A stretch of DNA of 64,000 bases from Methanoregula sp. UBA64 (GCF_002502735.1 NZ_DAQC01000001.1:1061212-1125211), one strand, 5' to 3'; counted from the stretch's first letter, positions 7,843 to 16,565 are shown. Notes: a model not told the origin generated them from the sequence alone. Numbers and translations are program-made.

Positions 7843-7958
7843 CCTCTTTCACGCCGTGCAAAAACACGCCAGGTTCCTTGGTTCATAATAGTTCTTGGTA
7901 GTGAAGTTATGGGAGATGTGATTTAATAAAACCAACGGGTTGTGTCAGGCGGTCTGTT

Positions 7959-8783
7959 TTAGGGGGCCATGCATGCCCGCATGAAGGCATTGTCCCGCGA
8001 GAGGATCGCAGTCTTCCCGGATGAGGATACCGGCCGGCCGAAGTTGAGGTCGTCGATCTCAAGCATCAGGCCGCCCGCATAGTGCCGGTCGCGGAGTGCA
8101 CCCAGGATATTCCCGATGGCCGGGCTCTCGTCCAGGGGGAAGTGGAGCCTGCCCTTCTCCACCCGGCTGATATGGACGTTTGCGAGCCGGTCGCCGCAGA
8201 GCCGGATATATTCCATCGCGGTCTCCTCCGATGCAGCAAGGGCATGGGAGGTATCGAGCGTGAACTTCAGCCAGGGTTCGCGATCGAGCACCTCGCGCAT
8301 TCGCTCCGGCGTGCAGATCAGGGAGTTGACCGCGGGCTCCATGTTCTCTATCGCAACCGTGACCGAATCTCTGATCGCTGCCTCGCGGAGCCTCCCGATA
8401 TACAGGTCGAACCGCGCAAAGTCCGCATCGCCCGGCGGGCGTTTTGCGGTCCGCCGTCCCGGGTGGACGGTGAGCACCGCTGCCCCGAGCATCCCCGCCA
8501 TCTCAAGGGACCGGACCGCCCAGTCCACCGAGACTTCCGCAACATCGGGGTTGATCGAGCAGGGATTGAGATCGAGGACCGGCGTGTGGACGGTGAGCGT
8601 GTGGATCCCGGGATGCGCTTTTTTTACAGCGAGCACCTCGCCCGCGGGAAGATCGCGGAGCCAGAAGTGGGGCGTCTCCAGCCAGTATTCTACCCCGTCA
8701 AGACCAGCCTGTGCGGCAAACGAAAAGATCTCGTCTGTGGTATATTCATGGAAGAACATGCTCGAAACGCCGAAGGCAGTCAT
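7959..8783 (-). CDS. Sugar phosphate isomerase/epimerase family (TIM barrel)
   Basis: A 274-residue AP-endonuclease-2/xylose-isomerase-like TIM barrel. Metal-binding positions typical of the fold are visible as V-H-P-G-R (about residue 100), A-I-E-N-M-E-P (about 145), T-L-D-T-S-H-A (about 178), N-V-H-I-S (about 200) and M-L-E-I-D near residue 240. The substrate cannot be told from sequence: the family includes epimerases, endonuclease IV and inosose dehydratases. It is divergent from xseA, and the start regions nearly abut. Confidence 0.8.
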   Translation of the reverse strand: MTAFGVSSMFFHEYTTDEIFSFAAQAGLDGVEYWLETPHFWLRDLPAGEVLAVKKAHPGIHTLTVHTPVLDLNPCSINPDVAEVSVDWAVRSLEMAGMLGAAVLTVHPGRRTAKRPPGDADFARFDLYIGRLREAAIRDSVTVAIENMEPAVNSLICTPERMREVLDREPWLKFTLDTSHALAASEETAMEYIRLCGDRLANVHISRVEKGRLHFPLDESPAIGNILGALRDRHYAGGLMLEIDDLNFGRPVSSSGKTAILSRDNAFMRACMAP

Positions 8784-8809
8784 GATACTACTAATTGATA
8801 AACGGAATC

Positions 8810-10093
8810 ATGCATAATATTTCCTTCATGGACTGGTTCTACCGCGACGAGCCGGCAGAGGCGCCGGAAGCCCCGGCTGTCACGGATGCCCCGCTCACGG
8901 TAGCCGAGGTCTCTGCAAGGATCGAGACCCTGCTCGACAGCCCGGATCTCCAGGATATCCGGGTGCTCGGGGAAGTGACCAACTTCAAGCACCATTCCCG
9001 GGGCCATCTCTACTTTTCCCTTTCGGAGAAAGGCGGGGGGAGCACGGCGGCGGTCATCAAGTGCGTGATGTGGCGTTCCGATGCTGATCGCCTGGCCTTC
9101 GAGCCGGAGGACGGCATGGAAGTGACGATTGCCGGCTCGGTCCGGGTCTATGCGCCCCACGGGACTTACCAGATACAGGTAAAATCGATTGCCCGGGGCG
9201 GGGCCGGGGAGAAGTACCTGCTCGTGGAGAAGTGGAAAAAGGAACTCGCGGCCGAGGGTTGTTTTGCCACCGAAAGGAAACGGGAGCTCCCGGCCTTTCC
9301 CGCACGGGTGGGGGTCGTTACTTCAGAGACCGGGGCGGTGATCCACGATATCCGGACCGTGATTGCCCGGAGATACCCGGTGGAGATCGTCATCTCCCCG
9401 ACTGCCGTGCAGGGCGAGACTGCGCACAGCGAGATCGCCCGGGCAATCGAACGGGTTGCGGGGCACGTGGACGTGGTGATCGTTGCCCGGGGAGGGGGAA
9501 GTTTCGAGGACCTCTTCCCCTTCAACCACCCCGACGTGGTGCGGGCGATCGTGGCCTGCCCGGTGCCGGTAGTCTCGGCGGTCGGCCACGAGGTTGACGT
9601 GACGCTCGCCGATCTCGCAGCGGATATCCGGGCGCCCACCCCGTCCGCTGCCGCAGAGCTCGTGGTGCCGGACAAAAAGGATCTCCGGCTCGCGCTCCGC
9701 GAGCTAAAAGGGCAGATGGGCGCGGCGCTGCAGGCAAAGGTGGCGCGGGCACAGGACGATCTGACCGGCCTCAGGGACCGGCTGCGCCCGCAGCGGTTCG
9801 CGAAAAAAGTGGAAGAGAAACGGCAGGCCACGGCAGATCTCGCCGACCGGCTGGAGCGGGCATATGCCACCCGGTGCGAACGCGAGCGGCTGGTGCTCTC
9901 CGGCCTGCGGACGGCGCTTGAAGGGAGGAGCCCCAAAGCACTCCTTGCCCGGGGATACTGCGTTGCAGAAAAAGACGGCATCCTTGTCACATCGGTGGAT
10001 GCCCTCGCCATCAGCGACCGGCTTTCCTTACGATTTTCGGACGGCAGGAGTAAGGTGATTGTGGAGCGTGTGGACCATGACGGAAACCTATGA
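8810..10093 (+). CDS. xseA: Exodeoxyribonuclease VII large subunit
   Basis: About 428 residues forming a complete XseA: an N-terminal OB-fold (about residues 30-125, with V-L-G-E-V-T-N-F and H-L-Y-F-S-L), the catalytic domain with V-G-V-V-T-S-E-T-G-A-V-I-H-D-I, the R-G-G-G-S-F-E-D-L motif and A-V-G-H-E-V-D-V-T-L-A-D, then coiled coil and a C-terminal strand G-Y-C-V-A. The enzyme degrades single-stranded DNA. The frame opens at a TTG (8795), which I reject; the ATG at 8810 is used, and 8828 is also possible because a TATA-like TTGATAAAC lies about 28 bases before it. xseB follows with overlap. Confidence 0.92.
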   Translation: MHNISFMDWFYRDEPAEAPEAPAVTDAPLTVAEVSARIETLLDSPDLQDIRVLGEVTNFKHHSRGHLYFSLSEKGGGSTAAVIKCVMWRSDADRLAFEPEDGMEVTIAGSVRVYAPHGTYQIQVKSIARGGAGEKYLLVEKWKKELAAEGCFATERKRELPAFPARVGVVTSETGAVIHDIRTVIARRYPVEIVISPTAVQGETAHSEIARAIERVAGHVDVVIVARGGGSFEDLFPFNHPDVVRAIVACPVPVVSAVGHEVDVTLADLAADIRAPTPSAAAELVVPDKKDLRLALRELKGQMGAALQAKVARAQDDLTGLRDRLRPQRFAKKVEEKRQATADLADRLERAYATRCERERLVLSGLRTALEGRSPKALLARGYCVAEKDGILVTSVDALAISDRLSLRFSDGRSKVIVERVDHDGNL

Positions 10094-10262
10094 AGAAAAG
10101 ATCGCATTGTTACGCGAGATTATCCAGAAGATCGAAGACGGATCTACGAGCCTTGACGAGAGCATGAAACTCTACGAGCAGGGCGCAGTGCTGGTCAGGC
10201 AGTGCGAGACCCTGCTTGCCGCGGCAGAAGAGAAGATCACGACCCTTGCCCGGGACGCGTGA
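10077..10262 (+). CDS. xseB: Exodeoxyribonuclease VII small subunit
   Basis: A 61-residue XseB, beginning M-T-E-T-Y-E-E-K-I-A and carrying the conserved helix I-E-D-G-S-T-S-L-D-E-S-M-K-L-Y-E-Q-G. XseB binds XseA in a high-order complex and is needed for activity. The ATG at 10077 is preferred over an upstream GTG because it matches the family length and sits inside the last codons of xseA (17-base overlap), a sign of translational coupling. Its end overlaps the convergent DUF371 gene by about 26 bases. Confidence 0.9.
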   Translation: MTETYEEKIALLREIIQKIEDGSTSLDESMKLYEQGAVLVRQCETLLAAAEEKITTLARDA

Positions 10263-10674
10263 CTGTCAGGGTCACGGTCATCTCCGCACCGTTTTTGAGC
10301 GCAGCGATCAGCTCCCGGGGCAGCGTTGCCGCCACCTGATCGGAGCAGATCCCGATCGTCCGCCCGCAGGTAAACGTGCTCCGGCGCCAGACCAGATCGG
10401 CCGGGTGGTTGAGGAGGAGGCCGTCTGCACCCCGCGACCGGATCACGGCCTCGAATCCTCCGGCACGAAGACGGGTCACGAGCACCGCATCGTCGTGGGC
10501 AAGGCACTCCCTGAATTCCGGGGAGAGCCCGGCACAGCCCTTGTCGGCGCCGACCGCGATGATACAGTTGCCGTTCTCGGTAAGGTGCTCCTCGCAGGTC
10601 ACCTCGAATGTCGTCGGGTGGGTGCCAAGGACAAGGGAGTGGCCCCGGCATACAATGGTTTCCCGTGCCTCCAT
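10237..10674 (-). CDS. DUF371 domain protein
   Basis: A 145-residue archaeal conserved protein of the DUF371 family, starting M-E-A-R-E-T-I-V-C-R-G-H, followed by L-G-T-H-P-T-T-F-E-V-T and the central G-A-D-K-G-C segment. The first block (R-G-H, then T-H-P-T-T) is the family's most conserved part. The function is not known; a small beta-rich nucleotide or RNA-binding role is sometimes guessed, without support here. Its start lies 33 bases from the divergent zinc-finger gene; its end overlaps xseB convergently. Confidence 0.8.
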   Translation of the reverse strand: MEARETIVCRGHSLVLGTHPTTFEVTCEEHLTENGNCIIAVGADKGCAGLSPEFRECLAHDDAVLVTRLRAGGFEAVIRSRGADGLLLNHPADLVWRRSTFTCGRTIGICSDQVAATLPRELIAALKNGAEMTVTLTVTRPGQGS

Positions 10675-10707
10675 GTTTTATCATGTGGGGGTGCCATTCA
10701 TATTTTA

Positions 10708-11283
10708 ATGTTTATCACCGTTTTATGTCCCGTGTGCAACGAGGAGACCGAGCACGAGGTCTTAAGTGAATCCCGTGACCTCCTTGTCAGGTGTACTGCC
10801 TGCGGGCACCACCACCATATCCCCAAAGAGAAAGAGCAAAAGCCGCTTGTGATAAAGACCATCATTTCCCGGGAAGGAGCGTCGATCACCGGCAGTATCG
10901 AGTTCGATCCCGACGACGAGTGCTCTGTTGACGATCATCTCGTAGCCGAAAGCGGGGACGACGCCTACGGGGTCGAAGTCACCTCCATCGAATGCGGGGA
11001 GAAACGCCCGCAGCGGGCAAAGGTCAAGGATATCACCACCCTCTGGACCCGGACCATCGACCGGGTTGTCGTGAAGATCTCCATCCACGATGGCAGGAAG
11101 ACCATCCCGCTGTACAAGGAATGCGATGGCGAGGAGGAGTTCGCTGTCGGTGAAAAGTATATTGTTGACGGGAAACGCTTTGTCATCTCCCACATCAAGC
11201 TGCGCGACGGGCCCCTGATGCGGAAAGATACCTGGAAGACCGTGGCCCACCGGATAAAACGGGTCTACGGGGTTAAGGGATAA
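10708..11283 (+). CDS. HVO_0476-like zinc-finger protein
   Basis: A 191-residue archaeal protein with an N-terminal zinc ribbon: Cys-Pro-Val-Cys at residues 7-10 and Cys-Thr-Ala-Cys about 22 residues later, then G-H-H-H-H. The rest is a beta-rich domain with the recurrent K-D-I-T-T-L-W-T-R-T-I-D block shared by the HVO_0476 family. It may bind nucleic acid, but no function is established. The ATG at 10708 puts the first Cys pair next to the N-terminus; the upstream open frame is antisense to DUF371. A hairpin plus T-run terminator follows directly. Confidence 0.8.
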   Translation: MFITVLCPVCNEETEHEVLSESRDLLVRCTACGHHHHIPKEKEQKPLVIKTIISREGASITGSIEFDPDDECSVDDHLVAESGDDAYGVEVTSIECGEKRPQRAKVKDITTLWTRTIDRVVVKISIHDGRKTIPLYKECDGEEEFAVGEKYIVDGKRFVISHIKLRDGPLMRKDTWKTVAHRIKRVYGVKG

Positions 11284-11292
11284 CCTGCCCGG

Positions 11293-11328
11293 GCCCCCCG
11301 ATCCGGGGGCTGTTTTTGCTTTTTTTTA
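11293..11328 (+). terminator. Hairpin and T-run terminator
   Basis: A six-base-pair stem GCCCCC/GGGGGC (11293-11298 with 11305-11310) is followed by T-rich sequence to 11328. It begins ten bases after the stop of the zinc-finger gene. Confidence 0.6.
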
Positions 11329-11412
11329 ATATCTTTTTGGCTTTTTTCGTAAAGACCCCTGCCGGGGCTGGCGGGGTCCCGCTGGATTTGCCGAAAGATG
11401 CCTCTATTTTCA

Positions 11413-11680
11413 TGCCCGACCCCCTGCACCCGCCCGGTTTGTTTCGTGCATGACCGGGGAACAAAAAGAGGGGGATGCCACCACCCGGTTTACCCCGGTA
11501 AAACCAGGCAATGTGAGGGGAACGATCGCGGCCCGGGAGGGATACCGGAACCCGTTTTCGTACACTAATATATGGTCCGACCCCCTGCATGACCGGACAA
11601 AAAAGGGTGCACCATACGGGCAGTTTTACGAAGAGAGTTTAGGGCAAAAAATCGGGAAATGGCATGCAGGGGGTCGGATG
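11413..11680. repeat. Inverted/direct repeat cluster with 16-bp arms
   Basis: The gap 11329-11845 holds no credible gene. TCCGACCCCCTGCATG at 11576-11591 is repeated perfectly and inverted at 11663-11678, 71 bases apart. A partial direct copy, CCCGACCCCCTGCA, lies at 11415-11428, followed by GCATGACCGGGGAACAAAAA at 11448-11467, which resembles the sequence after the left arm (GCATGACCGGACAAAAAA). It looks like a small non-autonomous element or a structured transcript. Confidence 0.5.
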
Positions 11681-11845
11681 AAAAAAGAGCGGGTACCGGA
11701 GGGGGCGGGAACGGGCAGGCCGCCAAAAAAACCGAGCGTACACGAGTCCGGCCGACCGCAGCGGTTCTTTTATCGGTTACGGCTGCACGGCAACCACTAC
11801 ACAAAGGCTGGCTAAAAAAAAAGATCCGGTTATCCGGAGGTACGA

Positions 11846-12568
11846 TCAGGACGATGCCTTATTGAGGGAGGTGACGGTTATATCCACGGTGGGATACGCA
11901 AAGTCGATGGTGATATCGTCAGCGGTCTTGTTGGTTACCTCGCCAAGGCGCATGTAATAGTCGCTTGTCGAGTTGCTGTATTCTGCCTGGGGATTCGAAG
12001 AGACCCCGAGGGCAAGGACACTGCCGACTTTCATGGCGGAGAAATTGACCTTGTGCGCTTCCAGCTGGTCTGCCGTCCAGACCTGGGTCATGGGCTTGCT
12101 CTCGGTCAAGGGGATCGTTTTCTGACCTGTTGCACGCATCCCGACAATCCCGTTGCTGATCGCATCGTACTCGTTTGCAAACAGGGCAAACTGGGTCGAC
12201 CAGCCGGTCCCTTCGCTGTACACCTGGACCGGGTACACGGACGATGTCGCAGACTGGTTCGCGGTCACGGTGAGCTGCTTAGAGTACAAGATATTCGAAC
12301 CGGAGCTGAGCGCCTGCTTGTACACCGTGGCATCCGTGGTGACAAGGGGGTTCCCGTGCGCATCTTTCAGGGTATAATCCACAACGGCAACATCGCCCGG
12401 CTGTACCACGGCAAGGGACGAGATCCAGCTCGATCCCATGGCGGAGATGATCATCATTGCGGCAAAGACCACGCAGATCCCGACGGCAAGTATTTTTATC
12501 CAGAGTTTTCTCGATTTTTCATCCTGTTTTTTCGTGCCCATTCCTACAATCCTCCTTATTATGTCCAT
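11846..12568 (-). CDS. Membrane-anchored FKBP-like peptidyl-prolyl isomerase
   Basis: A 240-residue protein with a basic N-terminus, one membrane helix at about residues 25-46 and an external domain. That domain begins V-Q-P-G-D-V-A-V-V-D-Y-T-L-K-D-A-x-G-N-P-L, the opening strands of SlyD-type FKBP domains, and later has G-I-V-G-M-R-A-T-G-Q-K-T-I-P-L, matching the FKBP G-L-x-G-M-x-x-G-E motif. A large insert (about residues 85-135) separates the two. It probably assists folding of exported proteins. Several aromatic active-site residues are not obvious, so isomerase activity is uncertain. No partner gene is adjacent. Confidence 0.7.
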   Translation of the reverse strand: MDIIRRIVGMGTKKQDEKSRKLWIKILAVGICVVFAAMMIISAMGSSWISSLAVVQPGDVAVVDYTLKDAHGNPLVTTDATVYKQALSSGSNILYSKQLTVTANQSATSSVYPVQVYSEGTGWSTQFALFANEYDAISNGIVGMRATGQKTIPLTESKPMTQVWTADQLEAHKVNFSAMKVGSVLALGVSSNPQAEYSNSTSDYYMRLGEVTNKTADDITIDFAYPTVDITVTSLNKASS

Positions 12569-12650
12569 GCCAAACGGTCATAAACTATTCTAAAAGACCG
12601 CACCCGGCAGAAATACCGCAGGATTGCAAAAAAACAGGTTTTGGGAACGC

Positions 12651-12672
12651 CGTGGGGGAATGCCCCCCCACG
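12651..12672. other. Perfect G/C hairpin
   Basis: CGTGGGGG at 12651-12658 pairs with CCCCCACG at 12665-12672 around a six-base loop, in the gap between two divergent genes. There is no T-run, so a terminator is unlikely; it could be a leftover of the G-rich repeat family or an operator. Confidence 0.4.
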
Positions 12673-12748
12673 AACAGCGTCCCCCGCCCGGCATCTGGAC
12701 GCGAGAGGGAACTGGGGGTGTTTTTCACCGGCCCACGCATTTTACCGA

Positions 12749-12762
12749 TCCCTTTAAAGTAA
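12749..12762 (+). promoter_or_regulatory. Promoter of the CBS-ParB gene
   Basis: CCTTTAAAGTAA is a TATA-like element ending about 22 bases before the ATG at 12784, which predicts a leaderless or nearly leaderless transcript. Confidence 0.55.
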
Positions 12763-12783
12763 TACGCGCCGGAATCTGTACTG

Positions 12784-13569
12784 ATGGACAAGAAAAAGGT
12801 CAAGGACTATATGACCTACGACGTCGTCAGCGTCGATCTCCACGGCACCGTAGAATCGGTGATCGAGAAGATCCAGCAGACCAAGCACGACGGCTTCCCG
12901 GTCGTGGACGGCGACAAAGTGGTCGGGTATATCGCCGCCCGGGACCTTCTCTTTGTCAGGCCCGGCGAGACGATAGAACAGGCAATGTCCGGCGAACTGA
13001 TCGTAGCCGATCCCGAGATGGATATCACCGATGCCGCACGGGTGATCTTCCGGAGCGGGATCCAGAAACTCCCGGTCGTGGACGAGAAGAACCACCTTCT
13101 TGGGATCATCTCGAACTCCGATGTGATCCGGTCGCAGATCGAGCATGTCTCCCCGGAAAAAGTATTCAATTTCATGACGACCCTAAAGAAGCTCTACGGT
13201 GTCGACCCGACCCTCACGCGGGGCATCGTGCCCGTAAAGGACCTTCTCCCGACCCAGTCCAAGATCTACGAGGACGAACTGGAAGGGCGGATCTACGAGA
13301 TCAAAAAGGGGCTTGCCGAACCCATCATCGTTGTACGGCGTCCGGGACGGATCATTCTCGTGGACGGCCACCACCGGGCAGTAGCGGCAAAACGCCTCGG
13401 GATCACTGCGCTTGATGCTTACATCATCGAGATCAACGAGGATATCGAACTCGGGATGGAGCGTACGGCAAATACGATGAACTTAAAAACGCTCGACGAT
13501 GTGCAGGTTCTGGACTATGCCCGCCACCCGCTCGTTGCAATCACGCACCGACTGGTAAAACGGCCATAA
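12784..13569 (+). CDS. CBS-pair protein with ParB-like nuclease domain
   Basis: A 261-residue protein. Residues 5-about 120 are a CBS pair (V-K-D-Y-M-T-Y-D-V-V-S-V opens CBS1; I-Q-K-L-P-V-V-D closes CBS2), which usually senses adenosine nucleotides. Residues about 138-235 form a ParB/Srx-like domain with V-P-V-K-D-L-L-P-T-Q, then L-V-D-G-H-H-R-A-V-A-A, the characteristic G-H-H/E-R loop. This pairing is widespread in archaea, sometimes with kinase-like activity in the ParB fold, but its role here is unknown. It is alone on the plus strand, convergent with the nucleotidyltransferase gene. Confidence 0.85.
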   Translation: MDKKKVKDYMTYDVVSVDLHGTVESVIEKIQQTKHDGFPVVDGDKVVGYIAARDLLFVRPGETIEQAMSGELIVADPEMDITDAARVIFRSGIQKLPVVDEKNHLLGIISNSDVIRSQIEHVSPEKVFNFMTTLKKLYGVDPTLTRGIVPVKDLLPTQSKIYEDELEGRIYEIKKGLAEPIIVVRRPGRIILVDGHHRAVAAKRLGITALDAYIIEINEDIELGMERTANTMNLKTLDDVQVLDYARHPLVAITHRLVKRP

Positions 13570-13581
13570 AAAAAATAGTTT

Positions 13582-14760
13582 TTACGATCCCTCGCACCGG
13601 AGATCGAACTTATCGTTTAAGATATGCTCTTTTACTACGGTATCGTCGCAGACAACAACCTCGGGCCAGACCCGGGTCTTTGAATGGACGATCACCCGGT
13701 CGCGGAGGACGACCCGGGGGCCGATCACCGTGTCGTTCTCGATACTGCACCCTTCGCCGACATGGGTGTCGTTGTCGAGGATGCTTCCCGAGATGGTGGT
13801 ATTGGGTCCGATCACGGCACGGTTGTACAGGGATGACGAGAAGATCTTCGCATTGTTCCGGATGATACAGCGCTCACCGATGCTCGTGTAGGGTCCGATC
13901 AGGACATTGTTTCCTATCGTTGTCCCGGAGCCGATCGCTACCGGCCCGATCACCCTCGTGTTCTTCCCGAGCGTGATAGAATCCCCGAGCTGCACCGGCC
14001 CCTGCACATGGGCCCCGTGCATGGAGAGGTCGCCGATGATATCCGTGGTCATGATATCCTGGAGCTTCCACCGCTCAGCCTGGCGGAGCGAGTGGGGGCT
14101 GCCGACATCGGTCCAGTTCCCGCGGGCAAGCCAGCCTTTGAGGGTCTTTCCCTCCTCCATTAAGTGCGGGAAGAGGTCGCGGGCGAAATCGAACTTCTTT
14201 CCTGCCGGGATATGGTCGAAGACCTCGGGCTTGCAGACGTACATCCCCGTGCTTGCAAGGTTCGAGAAGATCTCTCCCGGGGCAGGCTTCTCCTTGAACC
14301 GTTTTATCTCGTAGTTGACATCGATCTCGGCAATACCGTACTCCCCGGGATCGTCGATCGAGATGAGACCGATGGAGGTGATCGCCTTCTCGGTCCGGTG
14401 GAACCGGTAGAATTCGAGGACGTTTAAGTCAGTGACATGGTCCCCGCCCACCACGAGGAAGTCCTGCCCGTCGAGGTACTTTTTCGCATTCCTGACGCTG
14501 CCGGCGGTCCCAAGCTTGGTCTTCTCGTGGACGTACGTTATATCGACACCGAAGAGCGAGCCGTCGCCAAGGGCGTTCTCGATATCCTGCCCCTTGTACC
14601 CGAGCGTCATCACCACTTCGCGGAACCCCAGGTTGGAGAGATGGGATACCAGGTGCTGGATGGAGGGGCGGTTGACAATCGGGATGCAGGGCTTCGGGCG
14701 TTCGAATGTGAGGGGGCGGAGGCGCGTTCCTTCCCCCCCGCACATAATACACACCTTCAT
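13582..14760 (-). CDS. NDP-sugar nucleotidyltransferase with left-handed beta-helix
   Basis: A 392-residue enzyme. The N-terminal domain has the nucleotidyltransferase signature G-G-E-G-T-R-L-R-P-L-T with P-K-P at residues about 8-25 and V-V-G-G-D-H-V-T-D near 100. The C-terminal part (about 245-385) is a left-handed beta-helix of hexapeptide repeats (I-G-P, I-G-N, I-G-E type turns). It should make UDP-, GDP- or dTDP-activated sugars for glycans or S-layer glycosylation. The second domain could be an acetyltransferase, but the sequence does not decide. Length and order resemble archaeal GlmU-like or mannose-1-P guanylyltransferases. Confidence 0.88.
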   Translation of the reverse strand: MKVCIMCGGEGTRLRPLTFERPKPCIPIVNRPSIQHLVSHLSNLGFREVVMTLGYKGQDIENALGDGSLFGVDITYVHEKTKLGTAGSVRNAKKYLDGQDFLVVGGDHVTDLNVLEFYRFHRTEKAITSIGLISIDDPGEYGIAEIDVNYEIKRFKEKPAPGEIFSNLASTGMYVCKPEVFDHIPAGKKFDFARDLFPHLMEEGKTLKGWLARGNWTDVGSPHSLRQAERWKLQDIMTTDIIGDLSMHGAHVQGPVQLGDSITLGKNTRVIGPVAIGSGTTIGNNVLIGPYTSIGERCIIRNNAKIFSSSLYNRAVIGPNTTISGSILDNDTHVGEGCSIENDTVIGPRVVLRDRVIVHSKTRVWPEVVVCDDTVVKEHILNDKFDLRCEGS

Positions 14761-14826
14761 GGGAGGTAATTTTGGTGCTGAATTGCTTTAAGTATAGTGC
14801 CTGTCTACCTATGGGATAACGAGCGA

Positions 14827-15099
14827 ATGCTTATGGGATCCGATACGTACCGCGAACTTGAGGTAACGAAGGGCACGGTCCAGTGCCTCCCGGAAAAACG
14901 CGAGCCGGTAGCCCACTGCCGGCTCTGCATCCACTGCCGTGAATTTAAGATTAAGGACCAGTACGTAAAATCCCCGTCCCTTGCCTACTGTGTAAAATGC
15001 CAGGTGACCGGCGAGGTCGATCTCTCGGTTGTCCAGGCAGTCCGGTGCGCCGACCGGCAGGGAGAGGGGTTCCATAATATTGCAGATATCATCGGGTGA
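14827..15099 (+). CDS. Small Cys-rich protein, unknown
   Basis: About 90 residues, with a putative metal site Cys-Arg-Leu-Cys-Ile-His-Cys (about residues 31-37) and Cys-Val-Lys-Cys (about 55-58). I do not recognise the family. The frame opens with a GTG at 14797, but the ATG at 14827 (or 14833) avoids a poorly conserved-looking N-terminus; the choice is uncertain. It is divergent from the nucleotidyltransferase gene and convergent with cobQ. The spacing of Cys pairs suggests a zinc ribbon or a small iron-sulfur or rubredoxin-like site. Confidence 0.6.
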   Translation: MLMGSDTYRELEVTKGTVQCLPEKREPVAHCRLCIHCREFKIKDQYVKSPSLAYCVKCQVTGEVDLSVVQAVRCADRQGEGFHNIADIIG

Positions 15100-15113
15100 A
15101 CGTACCCCGCCAT

Positions 15114-16565
15114 TCACCGGATCAGTGCGACAATGGCATCCATGTCAACGTGCTGCTCGTAGATATCGGCAAGATCGTCGTAGGGGTCGCTGCCGGCGGC
15201 GGGAACCGGCGTATACGCGAGTCCTTTTTTTGCATACAGGCAGCCGAGGAGGGCATTGACCGCAGAGGGGTTTAAGAAGAGCCCGTGCATGTAAGTCCCG
15301 AATACGAGACCGTCCGGGCTGACCCGCCCGTCACCGGCAAATGCCTCGCGATCCTTTCCCTCCCCGGTCGTGCCCATGTGGATCTCGTACCCGGTCACGG
15401 TGCCCATTGCCGAGAGGATCGGCGGTACCGGGCACGCCCCGCGGCTGACCTGCGTGGTGTTCTTGGAATAGGAGGAAAACCGGGTAACGCAGTCGAGAAG
15501 GCCCAGACCTGCATACGTTCCTGCCGCCGATTCGAAACCGTCGTCAACCAGGCTTGTCCCAAGCATCTGGTATCCCCCGCATATCCCGATCACCGGTATC
15601 CCCGTTTCCCGCGCTGCAATGATCCGCCGGTCCATCCCGGCTTTTTTGAGTGCGGCGAGATCGTCGATGGTATTCTTGGTGCCGGGAATGATGACGGCAT
15701 CGTAACCTTCGAGAGCTGCATCGCAGGGAAGGTACTCGACCGAGGCATACTGTTCGAGGAGTTCGAAATCCGTAAAGTTCGAGATATGGGGCAGCCGGAT
15801 AACGGCTATCCTGACCGGGAAATTGTTCCTGGCCTTATCGGCTATCGAAAGGGAGTCCTCGCTCGGGAGCGGGAGGGAGAAATACGGGACAACGCCAAGG
15901 ACCGGAAGGCCCGTGAGCTCCTCGATCTTTGTTATTCCCGAGGCAAAGATAGCCGGATCGCCGCAGAACTTGTTGATGATGATCCCTTTTACAAGAGGCC
16001 GCACGGTCTCGGGCAGGAGCTGTATCGTGCCGTAGATCTGGGCAAAGACACCTCCCCGCTCGATATCGGCAACAAGGAGGATCGGAAGCCGGAGACGCTC
16101 TGCAAGCAGGGTGTTTGCGATATCGCGGTCATAGAGATTGATCTCCGCCGCACCCCCGGCCCCTTCGACAACAACCTGCCCGTACTCCGCTTCGAGCCTT
16201 CTGAATGCAGCGACCGCTTCTTCGAGGAGATGCGGGGTTTCTGTATAATATTCTGCGATCGGGACATCCTTATACGGATGGCCGAACAGCACCACCTGCG
16301 AGACGCAGTCTCCCTTGGGCTTGAGGAGGACCGGGTTCATGTCCGTTGCCGGGGCAAGCCGGGCTGCCCAGGCCTGCATTGCCTGTGCCATCCCGATCTC
16401 CCCGCCGTCTGCGGTGACAAAGGAGTTGAGGCTCATGTTCTGGGACTTAAACGGCGCTACCCGGAAACCGCGGCGGATCAGGCACCGGCAGAGTGCTGCA
16501 ACGGTTACGCTCTTTCCCACATGGGACGAGGTCCCGACCACCATGAGCGACATTCTTACAGTCAT
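15114..16565 (-). CDS. cobQ: Cobyric acid synthase
   Basis: A 483-residue CobQ/CbiP, which amidates four side chains of adenosylcobyrinic acid a,c-diamide using glutamine and ATP on the way to B12-type corrinoids, required by methanogen methyltransferases. The N-terminal synthetase domain has a P-loop-like G-T-S-S-H-V-G-K-S near residue 12-20, then K-S-Q-N-M-S-L-N. The C-terminal glutamine amidotransferase domain shows G-I-C-G-G-Y-Q-M-L-G with the nucleophilic Cys and a later H-G-L-F. Full length; no other cobalamin genes are in the window. Confidence 0.95.
   Translation of the reverse strand: MTVRMSLMVVGTSSHVGKSVTVAALCRCLIRRGFRVAPFKSQNMSLNSFVTADGGEIGMAQAMQAWAARLAPATDMNPVLLKPKGDCVSQVVLFGHPYKDVPIAEYYTETPHLLEEAVAAFRRLEAEYGQVVVEGAGGAAEINLYDRDIANTLLAERLRLPILLVADIERGGVFAQIYGTIQLLPETVRPLVKGIIINKFCGDPAIFASGITKIEELTGLPVLGVVPYFSLPLPSEDSLSIADKARNNFPVRIAVIRLPHISNFTDFELLEQYASVEYLPCDAALEGYDAVIIPGTKNTIDDLAALKKAGMDRRIIAARETGIPVIGICGGYQMLGTSLVDDGFESAAGTYAGLGLLDCVTRFSSYSKNTTQVSRGACPVPPILSAMGTVTGYEIHMGTTGEGKDREAFAGDGRVSPDGLVFGTYMHGLFLNPSAVNALLGCLYAKKGLAYTPVPAAGSDPYDDLADIYEQHVDMDAIVALIR

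Noticed and set aside
11450..11865. Plus-strand open frames in the inverted-repeat gap
   Set aside because: No homology, no Shine-Dalgarno, and low-complexity composition; explained by the repeat region.
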